NCBI GenBank assembly: GCA_011524605.1
Contig: WTKA01000061.1
Location: 1-47,256 of the forward strand
DNA from: Hyphomicrobiales bacterium
GTDB lineage: Bacteria; Pseudomonadota; Alphaproteobacteria; Rhizobiales; WTKA01
Direction: 5' to 3'
Length of the DNA: 47,256 nucleotides
In this document: piece after piece, positions 8,771 to 18,490 of the stretch
Numbering within the stretch: the first letter of the stretch is position 1
How the letters are laid out: each line of letters opens with the position of its first letter
Made by a program: the position numbers and the translations under genes
Notes under the pieces: model-generated
What the model saw: only the letters and a program-made list of their open reading frames with translations
What the model was told of the DNA's origin: nothing
Database searches by the model: none

Positions 8771-8810
8771 ATGGGGCTGCCCCCTTCTCCTAAAGTAGCC
8801 CCATCTTTTT
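8771..8810 (+). terminator. Intra-operon terminator/attenuator between urtA and urtB
   Basis: An 8-bp perfect stem (ATGGGGCT 8771-8778, AGCCCCAT 8797-8804) is followed at once by CTTTTTAT. It is 26 nt after the urtA stop. It has the form of a factor-independent terminator that should let only part of transcription pass into urtB, giving excess binding protein over permease. It also contains the ATG that the ORF track used for urtB. Confidence 0.75.
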
Positions 8811-8833
8811 ATCGAACTTATGTTGGTGTATTA

Positions 8834-10450
8834 ATGAAACGCTTCATTTTATTCTATGCTTTTCTTCCGTTTTTGCTGTTGGTTAGCCCTTTAATAAGCC
8901 AGGCTGAAACTACTGATGACATTGAAGTTTATGTTGAGGTTTTAAAGTCAAAGAGCACGAAGCAAAAAACAGAAGCTATTCAAAATATAGCGAAGACAGG
9001 TCATGTTAGAGCGGGGCTCATTTTAGAGGCTTTTTTAGGTGGTAAGCTCTATTCGTTAAAAGAAAATGGCGCTATTGTTATTATAAATGATGCTGCCAGC
9101 GATATCGAGATTAGTAATGCCATTTCTGGTGAGGACTTGGGTGTTGCTACAAAAAAGCAAATTAAAAAACTAAGAATTAACAATAAGTTGCGAGGGGTTG
9201 TTAAAGCATCGCTTGCAGAGTTGCAGCTTTCCCATCCTGACAAAGAAAAGCGTATGGCAGCCGCTTTATCAAAATTTAAGAGCGCTGGTTCTTCTGATAT
9301 ACCGCTCTTAGAAAATGCCATTGCTTCTGAAGAGAATAAGTCAATAAAAAAGATTTTAATTGAAGCAAAAGCTGCTGCTGAATTAAGTAGCAATGATAGC
9401 GCGATCCAGTTGGCGGCTATTAAAATTATTGAAAAGCGGGGCGACAGTCAGGCGCTTAATTTGCTCACACAGCTTTCACAATCAGCTGAAAATGAACAAG
9501 TGAAAAATGAAGCGAAGCAGGCGGTAGGCCGTGTTGAAAGTTCACTTGCTCTTTGGGATATTTCACAAACCCTATTTTATGGCCTTTCTTTAGGCTCTGT
9601 TTTGCTGCTCGCTGCGATTGGGCTTGCAATAACATTTGGCGTCATGGGCGTCATTAATATGGCGCACGGTGAAATGATTATGATCGGCGCTTATACGACT
9701 TTTATTGTGCAAGAAGTTATCCGCAATTCCATGCCAGAGCTGTTTGATGCTTCATTATTTATCGCTTTGCCTCTTGCCTTTTTGATAACAGGACTGATTG
9801 GCATTGGTATTGAGCGGGGAATTATTCGCTTTTTATATGGTCGCCCTTTGGAAACATTGCTTGCGACTTGGGGGGTGAGTTTGTTTTTACAGCAAGCGGT
9901 TCGTAGCATTTTTGGCCCTTCAAACCGTGAAGTAGGTAACCCTAGCTGGATGAGCGGCTCATTTGAATTAGGACAAATGGCGATTACATATAATCGGCTT
10001 TGGATTATTATTTTCTCTCTTGGTGTTTTGTTCATGCTTATGCTTGCTATGAAATATACAAGTTTTGGGTTGCGCATGCGAGCGGTTACACAAAATAGAA
10101 AAATGGCGGGCTCAATGGGTATTAAGACAGGTTGGGTTGATGCGCTTACTTTTGGTTTAGGTTCAGGCATTGCAGGCATTGCTGGTGTCACGCTCAGCCA
10201 AATTGATAATGTATCGCCAAACCTAGGTCAGTCTTACATCATTGATAGTTTCATGGTTGTTGTCTTTGGCGGTGTTGGTAATTTGTGGGGGACATTGGTT
10301 GGCGCTATGTCATTAGGTGTTTTCAATAAATTTTTAGAACCTGCCGTGGGCGCTGTCTTGGCAAAGATATTGGTTCTTGTCCTTATTATTTTATTCATTC
10401 AAAAACGTCCCCGCGGGCTGTTTGCGCTAAAGGGGAGGGCTGTTGAATAA
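8834..10450 (+). CDS. urtB: Urea ABC transporter permease UrtB
   Basis: A 538-residue long-form permease. The chosen start (ATG 8834) begins a clear signal peptide (MKRFILF, then a hydrophobic core ending SQAE). The track start at 8771 lies in a terminator stem and adds 21 unlikely residues. Residues about 25-235 form a charged HEAT-like helical repeat region, a known feature of UrtB. From about 240 the LivH-type permease follows, with GVMGVINMAHGEMIMIGAY and about eight membrane segments, ending in KRPRGLFALKGR. Its stop overlaps the urtC start (TAATG). With UrtC it forms the urea channel in the inner membrane. Confidence 0.95.
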   Translation: MKRFILFYAFLPFLLLVSPLISQAETTDDIEVYVEVLKSKSTKQKTEAIQNIAKTGHVRAGLILEAFLGGKLYSLKENGAIVIINDAASDIEISNAISGEDLGVATKKQIKKLRINNKLRGVVKASLAELQLSHPDKEKRMAAALSKFKSAGSSDIPLLENAIASEENKSIKKILIEAKAAAELSSNDSAIQLAAIKIIEKRGDSQALNLLTQLSQSAENEQVKNEAKQAVGRVESSLALWDISQTLFYGLSLGSVLLLAAIGLAITFGVMGVINMAHGEMIMIGAYTTFIVQEVIRNSMPELFDASLFIALPLAFLITGLIGIGIERGIIRFLYGRPLETLLATWGVSLFLQQAVRSIFGPSNREVGNPSWMSGSFELGQMAITYNRLWIIIFSLGVLFMLMLAMKYTSFGLRMRAVTQNRKMAGSMGIKTGWVDALTFGLGSGIAGIAGVTLSQIDNVSPNLGQSYIIDSFMVVVFGGVGNLWGTLVGAMSLGVFNKFLEPAVGAVLAKILVLVLIILFIQKRPRGLFALKGRAVE

Positions 10451-11619
10451 TGTTAAGTCGTTATCTTTTAAAAAAGCTTGATATTTCAGCAATGTGGTTT
10501 TTAGCGGTTTTAGCTGCAATCGCTTTGCTTGTACCTGCACTCAATTTGCTTGTGCCTGAAACAAGCGCCTTTCACCTGTCGACATATTGGGTCGTTTTAC
10601 TAGGGAAATATGCATGCTATGCTTTGCTTGCTTTAAGCGTTGATTTGGTGTGGGGCTATGCTGGCATTCTAAGTTTGGGTCATGGTGCTTTTTTTGCGCT
10701 TGGCGGCTATGTCATGGGCATGTATTTAATGCGTCAAATTGGTTCTCGCGGCGTTTATGGCGATCCAATTTTACCTGATTTTATGGTCTTTTTAAATTGG
10801 CCTGAACTGCCTTGGTTTTGGCTTGGGTCCGATGTTTTTGCTTTCACCCTTATTATGATTTTATTTGTGCCTGGCTTACTTGCCTTTGCTTTTGGTTGGT
10901 TTGCATTTAGAAGTCGGGTGACAGGGGTTTATTTGTCAATCATTACACAAGCCTTGACTTATGCCCTTATGCTTGCTTTTTTCAGAAATAATATGGGTTT
11001 TGGCGGCAATAATGGCTTGACTGATTTTAAAGATATTCTTGGCTTTAGTTTGCAAGATGACGGTACAAGAGCGGCATTATTCTCGATAAGTATTGTGATG
11101 CTTATGCTTGGTTTTATTATTTGCCGCGCTATCATTACCTCACAATTTGGCAAGGCGTTAATCGCCGTAAGAGATGCAGAGAGCCGTGTGCGCTTTTTAG
11201 GTTATAAGGCGGAAAGTTATAAGCTATTTGTTTGGACAGTCTCTGCCATGATGGCTGGCGTTGCTGGTGCATTATATGTGCCTCAGGTCGGCATTATAAA
11301 CCCGTCTGAATTCGCACCAGCTAACTCTATTGAAACAGTAATTTGGGTTGCAGTTGGCGGTAGAGGCACATTAATCGGCGCGGTTATAGGTGCTGTATCT
11401 GTGAATTTTGCAAAAACATGGTTCACAGCTGCATTGCCAGAATTATGGCTATTTGCCCTTGGAACGCTCTTTATTGTTGTAACAATTTTCATGCCAAAAG
11501 GGATTTTGGGCTTGTTTGCTGGCCATAAAATAAAACCCTTTAACCTTTCAATTTTCGGTAAAAAATCTGTAGATGCAGAAGATGGTGGAGTAGGAGATAA
11601 TAATGCAAAAAGCTCATAA
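10450..11619 (+). CDS. urtC: Urea ABC transporter permease UrtC
   Basis: A 389-residue LivM-type permease with about ten hydrophobic segments. Family markers are SVDLVWGYAGILSLGHGAFFALGGY near the N-terminus, NNGLTDF, the EAA-like loop AVRDAESRVRFLGY, and GGRGTLIGAVIGA. It pairs with UrtB in the inner membrane. Translation is coupled to urtB by the TAATG overlap, and urtD begins 17 nt before its stop. Confidence 0.95.
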   Translation: MLSRYLLKKLDISAMWFLAVLAAIALLVPALNLLVPETSAFHLSTYWVVLLGKYACYALLALSVDLVWGYAGILSLGHGAFFALGGYVMGMYLMRQIGSRGVYGDPILPDFMVFLNWPELPWFWLGSDVFAFTLIMILFVPGLLAFAFGWFAFRSRVTGVYLSIITQALTYALMLAFFRNNMGFGGNNGLTDFKDILGFSLQDDGTRAALFSISIVMLMLGFIICRAIITSQFGKALIAVRDAESRVRFLGYKAESYKLFVWTVSAMMAGVAGALYVPQVGIINPSEFAPANSIETVIWVAVGGRGTLIGAVIGAVSVNFAKTWFTAALPELWLFALGTLFIVVTIFMPKGILGLFAGHKIKPFNLSIFGKKSVDAEDGGVGDNNAKSS

Positions 11620-12352
11620 TTCTATTCTCTATCTCGATGGCGTAAGCGTCAGCTTTGATGGGTTTAAAGCGTTAAACTCGCTTTCTCTCATTATCGAGCC
11701 AGGGGAAATGCGGGCAATTATTGGACCAAACGGCGCTGGCAAAACGACTATGATGGATGTTATTACTGGCAAAACCAAGCCTGATGTTGGCGATATTTTA
11801 CTCAATGGTAGTATTGATCTTACCAAAAAAGATGAAACGGATATTGCTCAGCTGGGCATTGGACGCAAGTTTCAAAAACCGACTGTTTTTGAAAGCCATA
11901 CGGTACAAGATAATTTAGAGCTTGCACTAAAAAATGATCGCCGCGCCTTTAAAATGCTGTTCGCAAAATTAGATGCAAGCCAATATGAGCGAATAGATGA
12001 ATTACTTGAAACAATTCGATTGAAAGACCAGCGGTATGAGCTTGCTGCTAACCTATCCCATGGTCAAAAGCAATGGTTAGAAATTGGCATGTTGTTAGCG
12101 CAAGAACCTAAGTTGTTGCTTGTTGATGAACCTGCAGCAGGCATGACAGATGCAGAAACCCATGAAACAGCAATCCTTTTAAAGGAAATAGCGAAAACAA
12201 AATCTGTTGTTGTCGTTGAGCATGATATGGTTTTTGTGCGCGAATTAGGGGTGAAAGTTTCAGTACTTCATGAGGGCTCAATCCTAGCTGAGGGAAGCAT
12301 GGATGATGTGAGCAAAAATGAGCGTGTAATTGAAGTTTATTTGGGGCGTTAA
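11603..12352 (+). CDS. urtD: Urea ABC transporter ATPase UrtD
   Basis: A 249-residue LivG-type ATPase. Walker A GPNGAGKTT (41-49), GIGRKFQKPTVFE around the Q-loop, signature LSHGQKQWLEIG (the KQWLEIG form is typical of UrtD), Walker B LLLVDEPAAGMT and VVEHDM with the switch His. TAGGAG before the ATG supports the start inside the end of urtC. With UrtE it powers urea uptake. Confidence 0.96.
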   Translation: MQKAHNSILYLDGVSVSFDGFKALNSLSLIIEPGEMRAIIGPNGAGKTTMMDVITGKTKPDVGDILLNGSIDLTKKDETDIAQLGIGRKFQKPTVFESHTVQDNLELALKNDRRAFKMLFAKLDASQYERIDELLETIRLKDQRYELAANLSHGQKQWLEIGMLLAQEPKLLLVDEPAAGMTDAETHETAILLKEIAKTKSVVVVEHDMVFVRELGVKVSVLHEGSILAEGSMDDVSKNERVIEVYLGR

Positions 12353-12355
12353 TAT

Positions 12356-13051
12356 ATGTTAGTCGTAAAAGAAATAGATCTATACTATGGCGCCTCACAG
12401 GCTTTAAAGCATGTCTCCATTCAAGCGGAAATTGGTAAGGTAACCACGGTTTTAGGACGTAACGGTGTTGGTAAAACAAGTCTGCTAAAAGCTATTGTTG
12501 GTCAACAGCCTATCAGAAGCGGCAGCGTCTCTTGGCTTGATAAGGATATTTCAAAATATACACCGCCACAAAGGGGTAAGTCAGGCATTGCTTACGTACC
12601 TCAAGGGCGTGAAATTTTCCCATTGCTCACAGTTAGAGAAAATTTGGAAACTGCTTTTGCAGCTGTTTCTTCGAAGGATAAATATATTTCAGAAGAAATA
12701 TTTGAATTATTCCCCGTGCTAAAAGATATGCAAAAACGCAGGGGGGGCGATCTGTCAGGGGGGCAGCAACAGCAGCTAGCTATTGCGCGTGCGCTTACGA
12801 TGCGACCGCAATTGCTAGTTCTTGATGAGCCAACTGAGGGTATCCAGCCTTCTATCATAAAAGATATTGGGCGGATCATTGCATTGCTACGCGATCGTGG
12901 CGATATGGCTATTTTGCTAGTAGAGCAATATTATGAATTTGCACGTGATTTAGCTAACGATTTTTATGTGCTGGATCGGGGCGAAGTTGTTTTGTCCGGT
13001 GATATAGAAAAATCAGATGAAGAAGAAATTATGCAATATTTGACAGTTTAG
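12356..13051 (+). CDS. urtE: Urea ABC transporter ATPase UrtE
   Basis: A 231-residue LivF-type ATPase. Walker A GRNGVGKTS (34-42), YVPQGREIFPLLTV, signature LSGGQQQQLAIARAL and Walker B LLVLDEPTEGIQPSI. The EGIQPSI ending and the gene order distinguish UrtE from amino-acid LivF proteins. It starts 3 nt after urtD. It is the last transporter gene before a small membrane protein and the urease genes. Confidence 0.96.
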   Translation: MLVVKEIDLYYGASQALKHVSIQAEIGKVTTVLGRNGVGKTSLLKAIVGQQPIRSGSVSWLDKDISKYTPPQRGKSGIAYVPQGREIFPLLTVRENLETAFAAVSSKDKYISEEIFELFPVLKDMQKRRGGDLSGGQQQQLAIARALTMRPQLLVLDEPTEGIQPSIIKDIGRIIALLRDRGDMAILLVEQYYEFARDLANDFYVLDRGEVVLSGDIEKSDEEEIMQYLTV

Positions 13052-13061
13052 GGAGAAATTT

Positions 13062-13268
13062 ATGCGCTTTATTATAACTATTTTATCTGCCATCGCTTTT
13101 GTTCCAAATGCCTTTGCCCATAGTCAAGGTCATGCTCAGCTTTCTGTTGAGGCCTTGTTTGTGCATATGATTACCCACCCTTATCATATTGCAATATTTG
13201 GCGGTCTTACTTTTATTCTTATTTTATTTCATGTTTCTTTGCGCTATATCATAAGGCAAAAGAAATAA
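13062..13268 (+). CDS. Small His-containing membrane protein between urtE and ureD
   Basis: A 68-residue protein I cannot assign to a family. It has a good start (GGGAGAAA 6-7 nt upstream) and is packed 10 nt after urtE and 12 nt before ureD, so it looks translated. The sequence shows a signal peptide ending AFA|H, a His-bearing stretch just after cleavage (HSQGHAQ), more histidines (HMITHPYH), one hydrophobic segment (about 46-62) and a basic tail (RQKK). The layout loosely recalls the N-terminus of HupE/UreJ nickel permeases, whose mature start is also His-rich, but it is far too short to be a permease. A role in nickel or urea handling is only an inference from position. Confidence 0.75.
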   Translation: MRFIITILSAIAFVPNAFAHSQGHAQLSVEALFVHMITHPYHIAIFGGLTFILILFHVSLRYIIRQKK

Positions 13269-13280
13269 AAGGTTTTATAT

Positions 13281-14153
13281 ATGTCCTCTCTTTTAGCTGA
13301 TACGTTGCATACAGAAGACATTATTGCATTACCGCGCGCGCAAGGCTCGCTTAAAGTAAGCTTTAAGCAAAGCGGAGGCAAAACAAAGTTAGATCGCCTT
13401 TACCAGCAGGGCTGTTTAAAAGCTCGCTTCCCTAATTTAGAACCAAAAGCGCTAAAAGAAGGGGTTATGATTAATACTGCAGGCGGGCTTACCGATGGCG
13501 ATGATATTTATCAAAAAATAAGGTGGGGTAAGCAAACAAGCGCCTGCATGACCACGCAGGCAGCAGAGCGTATTTATCTTTCCCGTCAGGACAATGCAAC
13601 GATCAACACAAAGCTTGTTGTTGAAGAAGAGGCGATGGCATATTGGCTGCCGCAGGAAACTATTCTATTTGATGGCGGGAGATTTGTCCGCAATAACCAA
13701 GTTGAAGTTGCCGCAGGTGGGCGATTGCTTGCAACTGAAAGCCTAATTTTCGGGCGGTCTGCTATGAATGAACAGGTGATAAGCGGGCATGTTTTTGATA
13801 GCTGGCGCATAAAATACGACAATCAACTGGTCTTTGCGGATGGCTTTTCTTTATCGGATAATATGGCTGATTGTTTGCAAAATAAAATAATAGCCCATGG
13901 TGCAAAAGCAATTGCAACTCTGATTTATGCAGGTGAAGATGCCGCGTCTGTAGAGGCTTATCTTAAAACACAAACCAGTGGTTTAGAGTATGAACAAACC
14001 TATCTAGGATCTAGTTTATTACCAAAAATTTTGCATATAAGAATTTTGTCAGAAAATCCTGAGTATATGCGTCTTGCATTAATGAAATTAATTTCTAAAA
14101 TAATGGCACATATCGACGAAACGCATATATTGCCTAGAGTTTGGCTATGCTAA
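13281..14153 (+). CDS. ureD: Urease accessory protein UreD
   Basis: A 290-residue UreD/UreH chaperone. Characteristic stretches are a basic segment KARFPN, MINTAGGLTDGDDI, TTQAAERIYLS, YWLPQETILFDGGRF, ESLIFGRSAM and the C-terminal RVW. UreD binds apo-urease and, with UreF and UreG, forms the complex that delivers nickel to the active site. It starts 12 nt after the small membrane gene and lies 29 nt before ureA, as in many proteobacterial urease operons. Confidence 0.93.
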   Translation: MSSLLADTLHTEDIIALPRAQGSLKVSFKQSGGKTKLDRLYQQGCLKARFPNLEPKALKEGVMINTAGGLTDGDDIYQKIRWGKQTSACMTTQAAERIYLSRQDNATINTKLVVEEEAMAYWLPQETILFDGGRFVRNNQVEVAAGGRLLATESLIFGRSAMNEQVISGHVFDSWRIKYDNQLVFADGFSLSDNMADCLQNKIIAHGAKAIATLIYAGEDAASVEAYLKTQTSGLEYEQTYLGSSLLPKILHIRILSENPEYMRLALMKLISKIMAHIDETHILPRVWLC

Positions 14154-14182
14154 GCTTGTTAATCTATTAAGGAGAGGGTTAG

Positions 14183-14485
14183 ATGCATTTAACGCCTAGA
14201 GAAAAAGATAAGCTGCTGATTTCCATGGCGGCTATTGTTGCGAGAAAGCGCTTAGAGCGTGGCGTAAAATTAAATTACCCAGAAGCCATTGCTTTAATTT
14301 CTGATTTTGTTGTTGAAGGCGCGCGCGATGGTAAAACAGTAGCGCAACTCATGGAAGAGGGCGCGCATGTCATCACTCGAGAGCAGGTTATGGAAGGCAT
14401 TGCTGAAATGATCTATGATGTGCAGGTGGAAGCGACCTTTCCTGATGGTACAAAGCTTGTTACCGTTCACGAACCTATTCGATAA
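14183..14485 (+). CDS. ureA: Urease subunit gamma
   Basis: A 100-residue gamma subunit, the usual length. [10 protein letters not shown] at the start, [14 protein letters not shown], the DGKTVAQLM segment and [19 protein letters not shown] at the end are diagnostic. It is a separate gene rather than fused to beta, the common bacterial arrangement. A strong AAGGAGAGG site precedes the ATG. Confidence 0.97.
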   Translation: MHLTPREKDKLLISMAAIVARKRLERGVKLNYPEAIALISDFVVEGARDGKTVAQLMEEGAHVITREQVMEGIAEMIYDVQVEATFPDGTKLVTVHEPIR

Positions 14486-14509
14486 CCTATGGCCTAAGGA
14501 GAGAGTGTT

Positions 14510-14821
14510 ATGATTCCTGGTGAAGTTTTTCCAAAAGACGGCGATATTATCTTAAATGAAGAGGCGCCTATATGTGTAATAAAAGTTTCAAATACGGGTG
14601 ACCGCCCTATTCAAGTTGGTAGCCATTACCACTTTTATGAAACCAATAGCGCATTAGAGTTTGATAGAGAAGAAGCGCTTGGGTTAAGGCTCGATATTCC
14701 TGCTGGTACGGCTGTACGCTTTGAACCGGGACAGAGCAGAGATGTTACGCTTATCCCTTTAAGCGGAAAGAAAATTGTTTATGGCTTTAATCAAGCTGTA
14801 ATGGGCGCGCTAAAAAGCTAA
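14510..14821 (+). CDS. ureB: Urease subunit beta
   Basis: A 103-residue beta subunit. [12 protein letters not shown] at the start, [35 protein letters not shown] and the KIVYGFN end are typical. Preceded by AAGGAGAG, 24 nt after ureA. Together with UreA and UreC it forms the (abc)3 urease assembly. Confidence 0.97.
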   Translation: MIPGEVFPKDGDIILNEEAPICVIKVSNTGDRPIQVGSHYHFYETNSALEFDREEALGLRLDIPAGTAVRFEPGQSRDVTLIPLSGKKIVYGFNQAVMGALKS

Positions 14822-14835
14822 TCAGAGGATTTAAT

Positions 14836-16548
14836 ATGCCATATAAACTATCTCATGCCGCTTATGCCTCCATGTATGGACCAACAAAAGGCGATAAAAT
14901 TCGATTAGCTGACACAGACTTAATTGTTGAAGTGGAAAATGATTACACCACCTACGGTGAAGAAGTAAAGTTTGGCGGTGGTAAAGTTATTCGTGATGGT
15001 ATGGGACAGTCTCAGGTCACGCGGGCTGATGGCGCTGTTGATACTGTGATTACAAATGCTTTAATCATTGATTATACGGGCATTTATAAAGCGGATATCG
15101 GGCTGAAAGACGGTCTTATTGCAGGGATTGGTAAAGCTGGAAATCCTGACACACAGCCCAATGTGGATATTATTGTCGGCCCTTCTACCGAGGCTATTGC
15201 GGGGGAAGGGAAAATTTTAACGGCTGGTGGTTTTGATAGCCATATCCATTATATTTGCCCTCAGCAAATTGAAGAAGCTTTGATGTCAGGGGTTACAACC
15301 ATGCTTGGTGGTGGTACAGGGCCTGCAACTGGCACCAATGCTACAACATGTACACCAGGAAGCTGGCATATCTCTCGGATGTTGCAAGCTGCGGATGCTT
15401 TCCCCATGAATTTAGCTTTTGCAGGAAAGGGGAATGCGAGTTTGCCCCAAGCTTTAGAAGAGCAAATTAAAGCAGGGGCTTGTGCGATGAAGTTGCATGA
15501 GGATTGGGGGACAACGCCAGCTGCGATTGATTGTTGTTTGTCTGTTGCGGACGACATGGATGTTCAGGTTATGATCCATACTGATACGTTGAATGAATCT
15601 GGTTTTGTGGAAAACACAGTAGCTGCTTTTAAAAACCGAACCATTCACGCTTTTCATACAGAAGGGGCTGGTGGCGGTCATGCGCCAGATATTATTAAAG
15701 TATGTGGAGAGGCTAATGTTCTACCCTCATCAACAAATCCCACGCGCCCTTTCACGGTAAATACCTTAGAAGAACATTTAGATATGTTGATGGTGTGTCA
15801 TCACTTGGATCCAAATATTCCCGAAGATATCGCATTTGCTGAAAGTCGTATCCGAAAAGAAACAATTGCGGCGGAAGATATTTTGCATGATATGGGTGCC
15901 TTTTCAATCATAGCATCTGATAGCCAGGCTATGGGTCGTGTTGGAGAGGTTTTAATTCGTACTTGGCAAACAGCCGATAAGATGAAGCAGCAACGTGGGC
16001 GTTTGGTTGAAGAGACAGGGGATAATGATAATTACCGTGTGAAGCGCTATATTGCGAAATATACGATTAACCCTTCTATCGCCCATGGATTGTCAAAACA
16101 TATTGGCAGTATTGAAAAAGGCAAGTTAGCTGATCTTGTCCTTTGGTCTCCAGCCTTTTTTGGAGTAAAGCCTGATTTGATTTTAAAAATGGGGACAATT
16201 GCTGCAGCGCCTATGGGGGATCCGAATGCATCCATACCAACGCCGCAACCTGTTCATTATAGACCTATGTTTGGTGCCTATGGAAAGTCTGTTTCAAATA
16301 GTTGTGTGACTTTTGTCTCTCAGGCTGCAATGACTGAAAATGTCAAAGAAAAATTTGAACTAGAAAAAGCGTTGCTCCCAGTGGAAAATACACGCGGTGG
16401 CATTTCCAAGAAAAGTATGAAGCTAAATGATGCAATGCCGGATATTGAGGTGCATCCTGAAACCTATGAAGTAAGGGCTGATGGTCAGCTCTTAACTTGT
16501 GAGCCCGCTTCTGAATTGCCAATGGCACAGCGCTATTTCCTATTTTAA
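14836..16548 (+). CDS. ureC: Urease subunit alpha (catalytic)
   Basis: A 570-residue catalytic subunit that hydrolyses urea to ammonia and carbamate. All nickel-site residues are present, two positions later than in Klebsiella numbering: His136 and His138 (DSHIHY), carbamylated Lys219 ([10 protein letters not shown]), His248 (MIHTDTLNE), His274 ([10 protein letters not shown]) and Asp362 ([10 protein letters not shown]). The flap Cys321/His322 (MVCHH) is also intact. Nothing suggests inactivation. AGAGGA ribosome-binding site; 14 nt after ureB. Confidence 0.98.
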   Translation: MPYKLSHAAYASMYGPTKGDKIRLADTDLIVEVENDYTTYGEEVKFGGGKVIRDGMGQSQVTRADGAVDTVITNALIIDYTGIYKADIGLKDGLIAGIGKAGNPDTQPNVDIIVGPSTEAIAGEGKILTAGGFDSHIHYICPQQIEEALMSGVTTMLGGGTGPATGTNATTCTPGSWHISRMLQAADAFPMNLAFAGKGNASLPQALEEQIKAGACAMKLHEDWGTTPAAIDCCLSVADDMDVQVMIHTDTLNESGFVENTVAAFKNRTIHAFHTEGAGGGHAPDIIKVCGEANVLPSSTNPTRPFTVNTLEEHLDMLMVCHHLDPNIPEDIAFAESRIRKETIAAEDILHDMGAFSIIASDSQAMGRVGEVLIRTWQTADKMKQQRGRLVEETGDNDNYRVKRYIAKYTINPSIAHGLSKHIGSIEKGKLADLVLWSPAFFGVKPDLILKMGTIAAAPMGDPNASIPTPQPVHYRPMFGAYGKSVSNSCVTFVSQAAMTENVKEKFELEKALLPVENTRGGISKKSMKLNDAMPDIEVHPETYEVRADGQLLTCEPASELPMAQRYFLF

Positions 16549-16556
16549 GGCATGTT

Positions 16557-17009
16557 ATGATAGAGGCAATTTGTATTAGTGAAACACAAGCAAAAGCTTT
16601 TAACCAAGTTGAGCTTGTTTATAGTGATAGAGTCCGTCGCCGTTTGGCAATGACCTGTGTTGATGGTTTTGAGTTTTTGCTCAATTTACCTCATGTGGTT
16701 GAGCTAAAAAATGGCGATCATATAGAGCTTGAAGATGGTCGGCAAATTTTAGTCAAAGCTGCTCAAGAGGCGTTAATGTCGGTTAAGGCAAAAAATACGC
16801 TGCATTTAAGCCAAACCGCTTGGCATATTGGTAATCGCCATTTAGCCTGTGAAATTCATGAGGATCATCTGCTTTTGCTTTATGATCATGTCATTCAAGA
16901 CATGCTAGAGAAACAAGGCTGTATTGTTACAAAAATATCTGCTCCTTTTCAGCCGTTAGGTGGCGCTTATGGTCACGGTGGCATTGAAGGGCATCACCAT
17001 CATGGCTAA
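16557..17009 (+). CDS. ureE: Urease nickel metallochaperone UreE
   Basis: A 150-residue UreE. The N-terminal domain includes RVRRRLAMTCVDGFEFLLNL and DGRQILVKAA. The C-terminal metal-binding domain has WHIGNRHLACEI, and DHVIQDMLEKQG, with [15 protein letters not shown] closing the protein as a short His-rich nickel-binding tail. UreE hands nickel to UreG. Its stop is overlapped by the ureF start. Confidence 0.94.
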   Translation: MIEAICISETQAKAFNQVELVYSDRVRRRLAMTCVDGFEFLLNLPHVVELKNGDHIELEDGRQILVKAAQEALMSVKAKNTLHLSQTAWHIGNRHLACEIHEDHLLLLYDHVIQDMLEKQGCIVTKISAPFQPLGGAYGHGGIEGHHHHG

Positions 17010-17697
17010 AGCGTTAACACAAAGTGAGGTTCATTATATTCTTGCAGCTTGGTTTTCCCCTAGCTACCCGGTGGGTGCTTTCAGCTATTCCCACGGTCTT
17101 GAATATGCAATTGAACACCAGCTTGTCACAGATAAGAATAGCGCACAAAACTATATTGAAACATGTCTACAATTTGGTGCAGGTCAATTAGACGGTCAAT
17201 TTTTAGCAGCAATTTATAAAGCTGGCTTAAAGGAAGATTGGCAACAAATCGTAGAGATAGCAGAGTTGGCTTCTGTTTTTGTTGGTACAAAAGAGTTGAT
17301 GTTAGAAAGCCATGCGCAAGGCGCTGCTTTTATTAAAATTACAAGGGAATGTTGGCCAAGCTTGTTGTTAAACAATTTTATTGAAAAATATAAAGGCCCT
17401 TATGCTTATGCGGTTGCGGTCGGTGTCGCTGCTGCCGGCTTAAAATTACCATTAGAAACAGTATTAACAGCTTATTTACATGGATTTTGTGCCAATATCA
17501 TTTCCGCTGCAACGCGAATTGTGCCATTAGGGCAAACCGATGGACAGCGTATAACTGCGGCAATAACAAAACCGGTGGAGAAAACAGTAAATCAAGTGCT
17601 GTCTTTAGAGGAATTCCATTTTTCTAGCGCCACCCTAATGGTTGATTGGTGTTCAATGAAGCATGAAGAACAATATACGAGGCTATTTAGATCATGA
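17002..17697 (+). CDS. ureF: Urease accessory protein UreF
   Basis: About 231 residues from ATG 17002, overlapping the ureE stop by 8 nt. The longer track start (16960) would run deep into ureE and adds non-family residues. UreF features: [18 protein letters not shown], the helical domain with [22 protein letters not shown] and [14 protein letters not shown]. UreF bridges UreD-bound urease and UreG and gates GTP-dependent nickel delivery. The ureG start overlaps its stop by 4 nt (ATGA). Confidence 0.93.
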   Translation: MAKALTQSEVHYILAAWFSPSYPVGAFSYSHGLEYAIEHQLVTDKNSAQNYIETCLQFGAGQLDGQFLAAIYKAGLKEDWQQIVEIAELASVFVGTKELMLESHAQGAAFIKITRECWPSLLLNNFIEKYKGPYAYAVAVGVAAAGLKLPLETVLTAYLHGFCANIISAATRIVPLGQTDGQRITAAITKPVEKTVNQVLSLEEFHFSSATLMVDWCSMKHEEQYTRLFRS

Positions 17698-18314
17698 CAG
17701 AAATAAAAAGAAATACAGGCCCTTTGCGTGTGGGTATTGGTGGTCCTGTTGGTTCTGGGAAAACAGCTTTAACAGAAGCTTTATGCTTTAAATTGCGTGA
17801 AAAATACTCAATTGCTGCCATTACAAATGATATTTACACAAGAGAAGATGCTCAATTTCTAACACGCTCAGGCGCTTTGCCGCCAGAAAGAATTGCTGGC
17901 GTTGAAACAGGTGGCTGTCCACATACGGCAATTCGTGAGGATGCCTCTATTAATTTAGCAGCTGTGGCAGAAATGCATGAAAATTTTCCTGATCTGCAAA
18001 TTATTTTCATTGAATCAGGGGGCGATAATCTCTCCGCAACTTTTTCTCCTGAATTAGCAGACATAACCCTTTATGTTATTGATGTTTCTGCAGGGGATAA
18101 AATTCCACGTAAAGGCGGCCCTGGTATTACGCGTTCAGATTTGCTGATTATCAATAAAATTGATCTGGCGCCTCTTGTCGGGGCAAGTCTTGAGGTTATG
18201 GATCGTGATAGTAAGAAAATGCGTGGGGAGCGCCCATTTTTATTCACAAATATCAAGGCCAATCAGGGTGTTGATGAAGTGATTAAAATGATTGAAAAGC
18301 TGGGCGGCCTTTAG
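17694..18314 (+). CDS. ureG: Urease accessory GTPase UreG
   Basis: A 206-residue SIMIBI-class GTPase. P-loop [10 protein letters not shown] (16-25), [10 protein letters not shown], the nickel-binding CPH motif (75-77) within [35 protein letters not shown], and the guanine-specificity NKIDLAP. It hydrolyses GTP to drive nickel insertion. Last gene of the ure cluster; a strong terminator follows. Confidence 0.97.
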   Translation: MTEIKRNTGPLRVGIGGPVGSGKTALTEALCFKLREKYSIAAITNDIYTREDAQFLTRSGALPPERIAGVETGGCPHTAIREDASINLAAVAEMHENFPDLQIIFIESGGDNLSATFSPELADITLYVIDVSAGDKIPRKGGPGITRSDLLIINKIDLAPLVGASLEVMDRDSKKMRGERPFLFTNIKANQGVDEVIKMIEKLGGL

Positions 18315-18350
18315 GCTTAGGACGTGATTGTTTTAATAGGTCACAGCGTA

Positions 18351-18394
18351 AAATAAGAGTAATGAGAGGTTTGTCATTACTCTTATTTTTTTAT
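18351..18394. terminator. Terminator after ureG (bidirectional)
   Basis: A perfect 14-bp stem (AATAAGAGTAATGA 18352-18365; complement 18374-18387) with an 8-nt loop and a following T-run closes the urea/urease block. The reverse strand also ends in TTATTTTA, so it can serve the convergent PodJ-like gene. Confidence 0.92.
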
Positions 18395-18490
18395 CTATAT
18401 GATGGCTTGAAAATAAAACAGCCTTTTGAATAAAGATATGAAATTGATCAAGGGTTGCTCAATTTAAAAAACAGAGCGCCTGAAATTAGG

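Noticed and set aside
15330-15345. TGGCACC motif inside ureC considered as a second sigma-54 promoter
   Set aside because: The -12 element is not at the right spacing and the site is inside conserved coding sequence.
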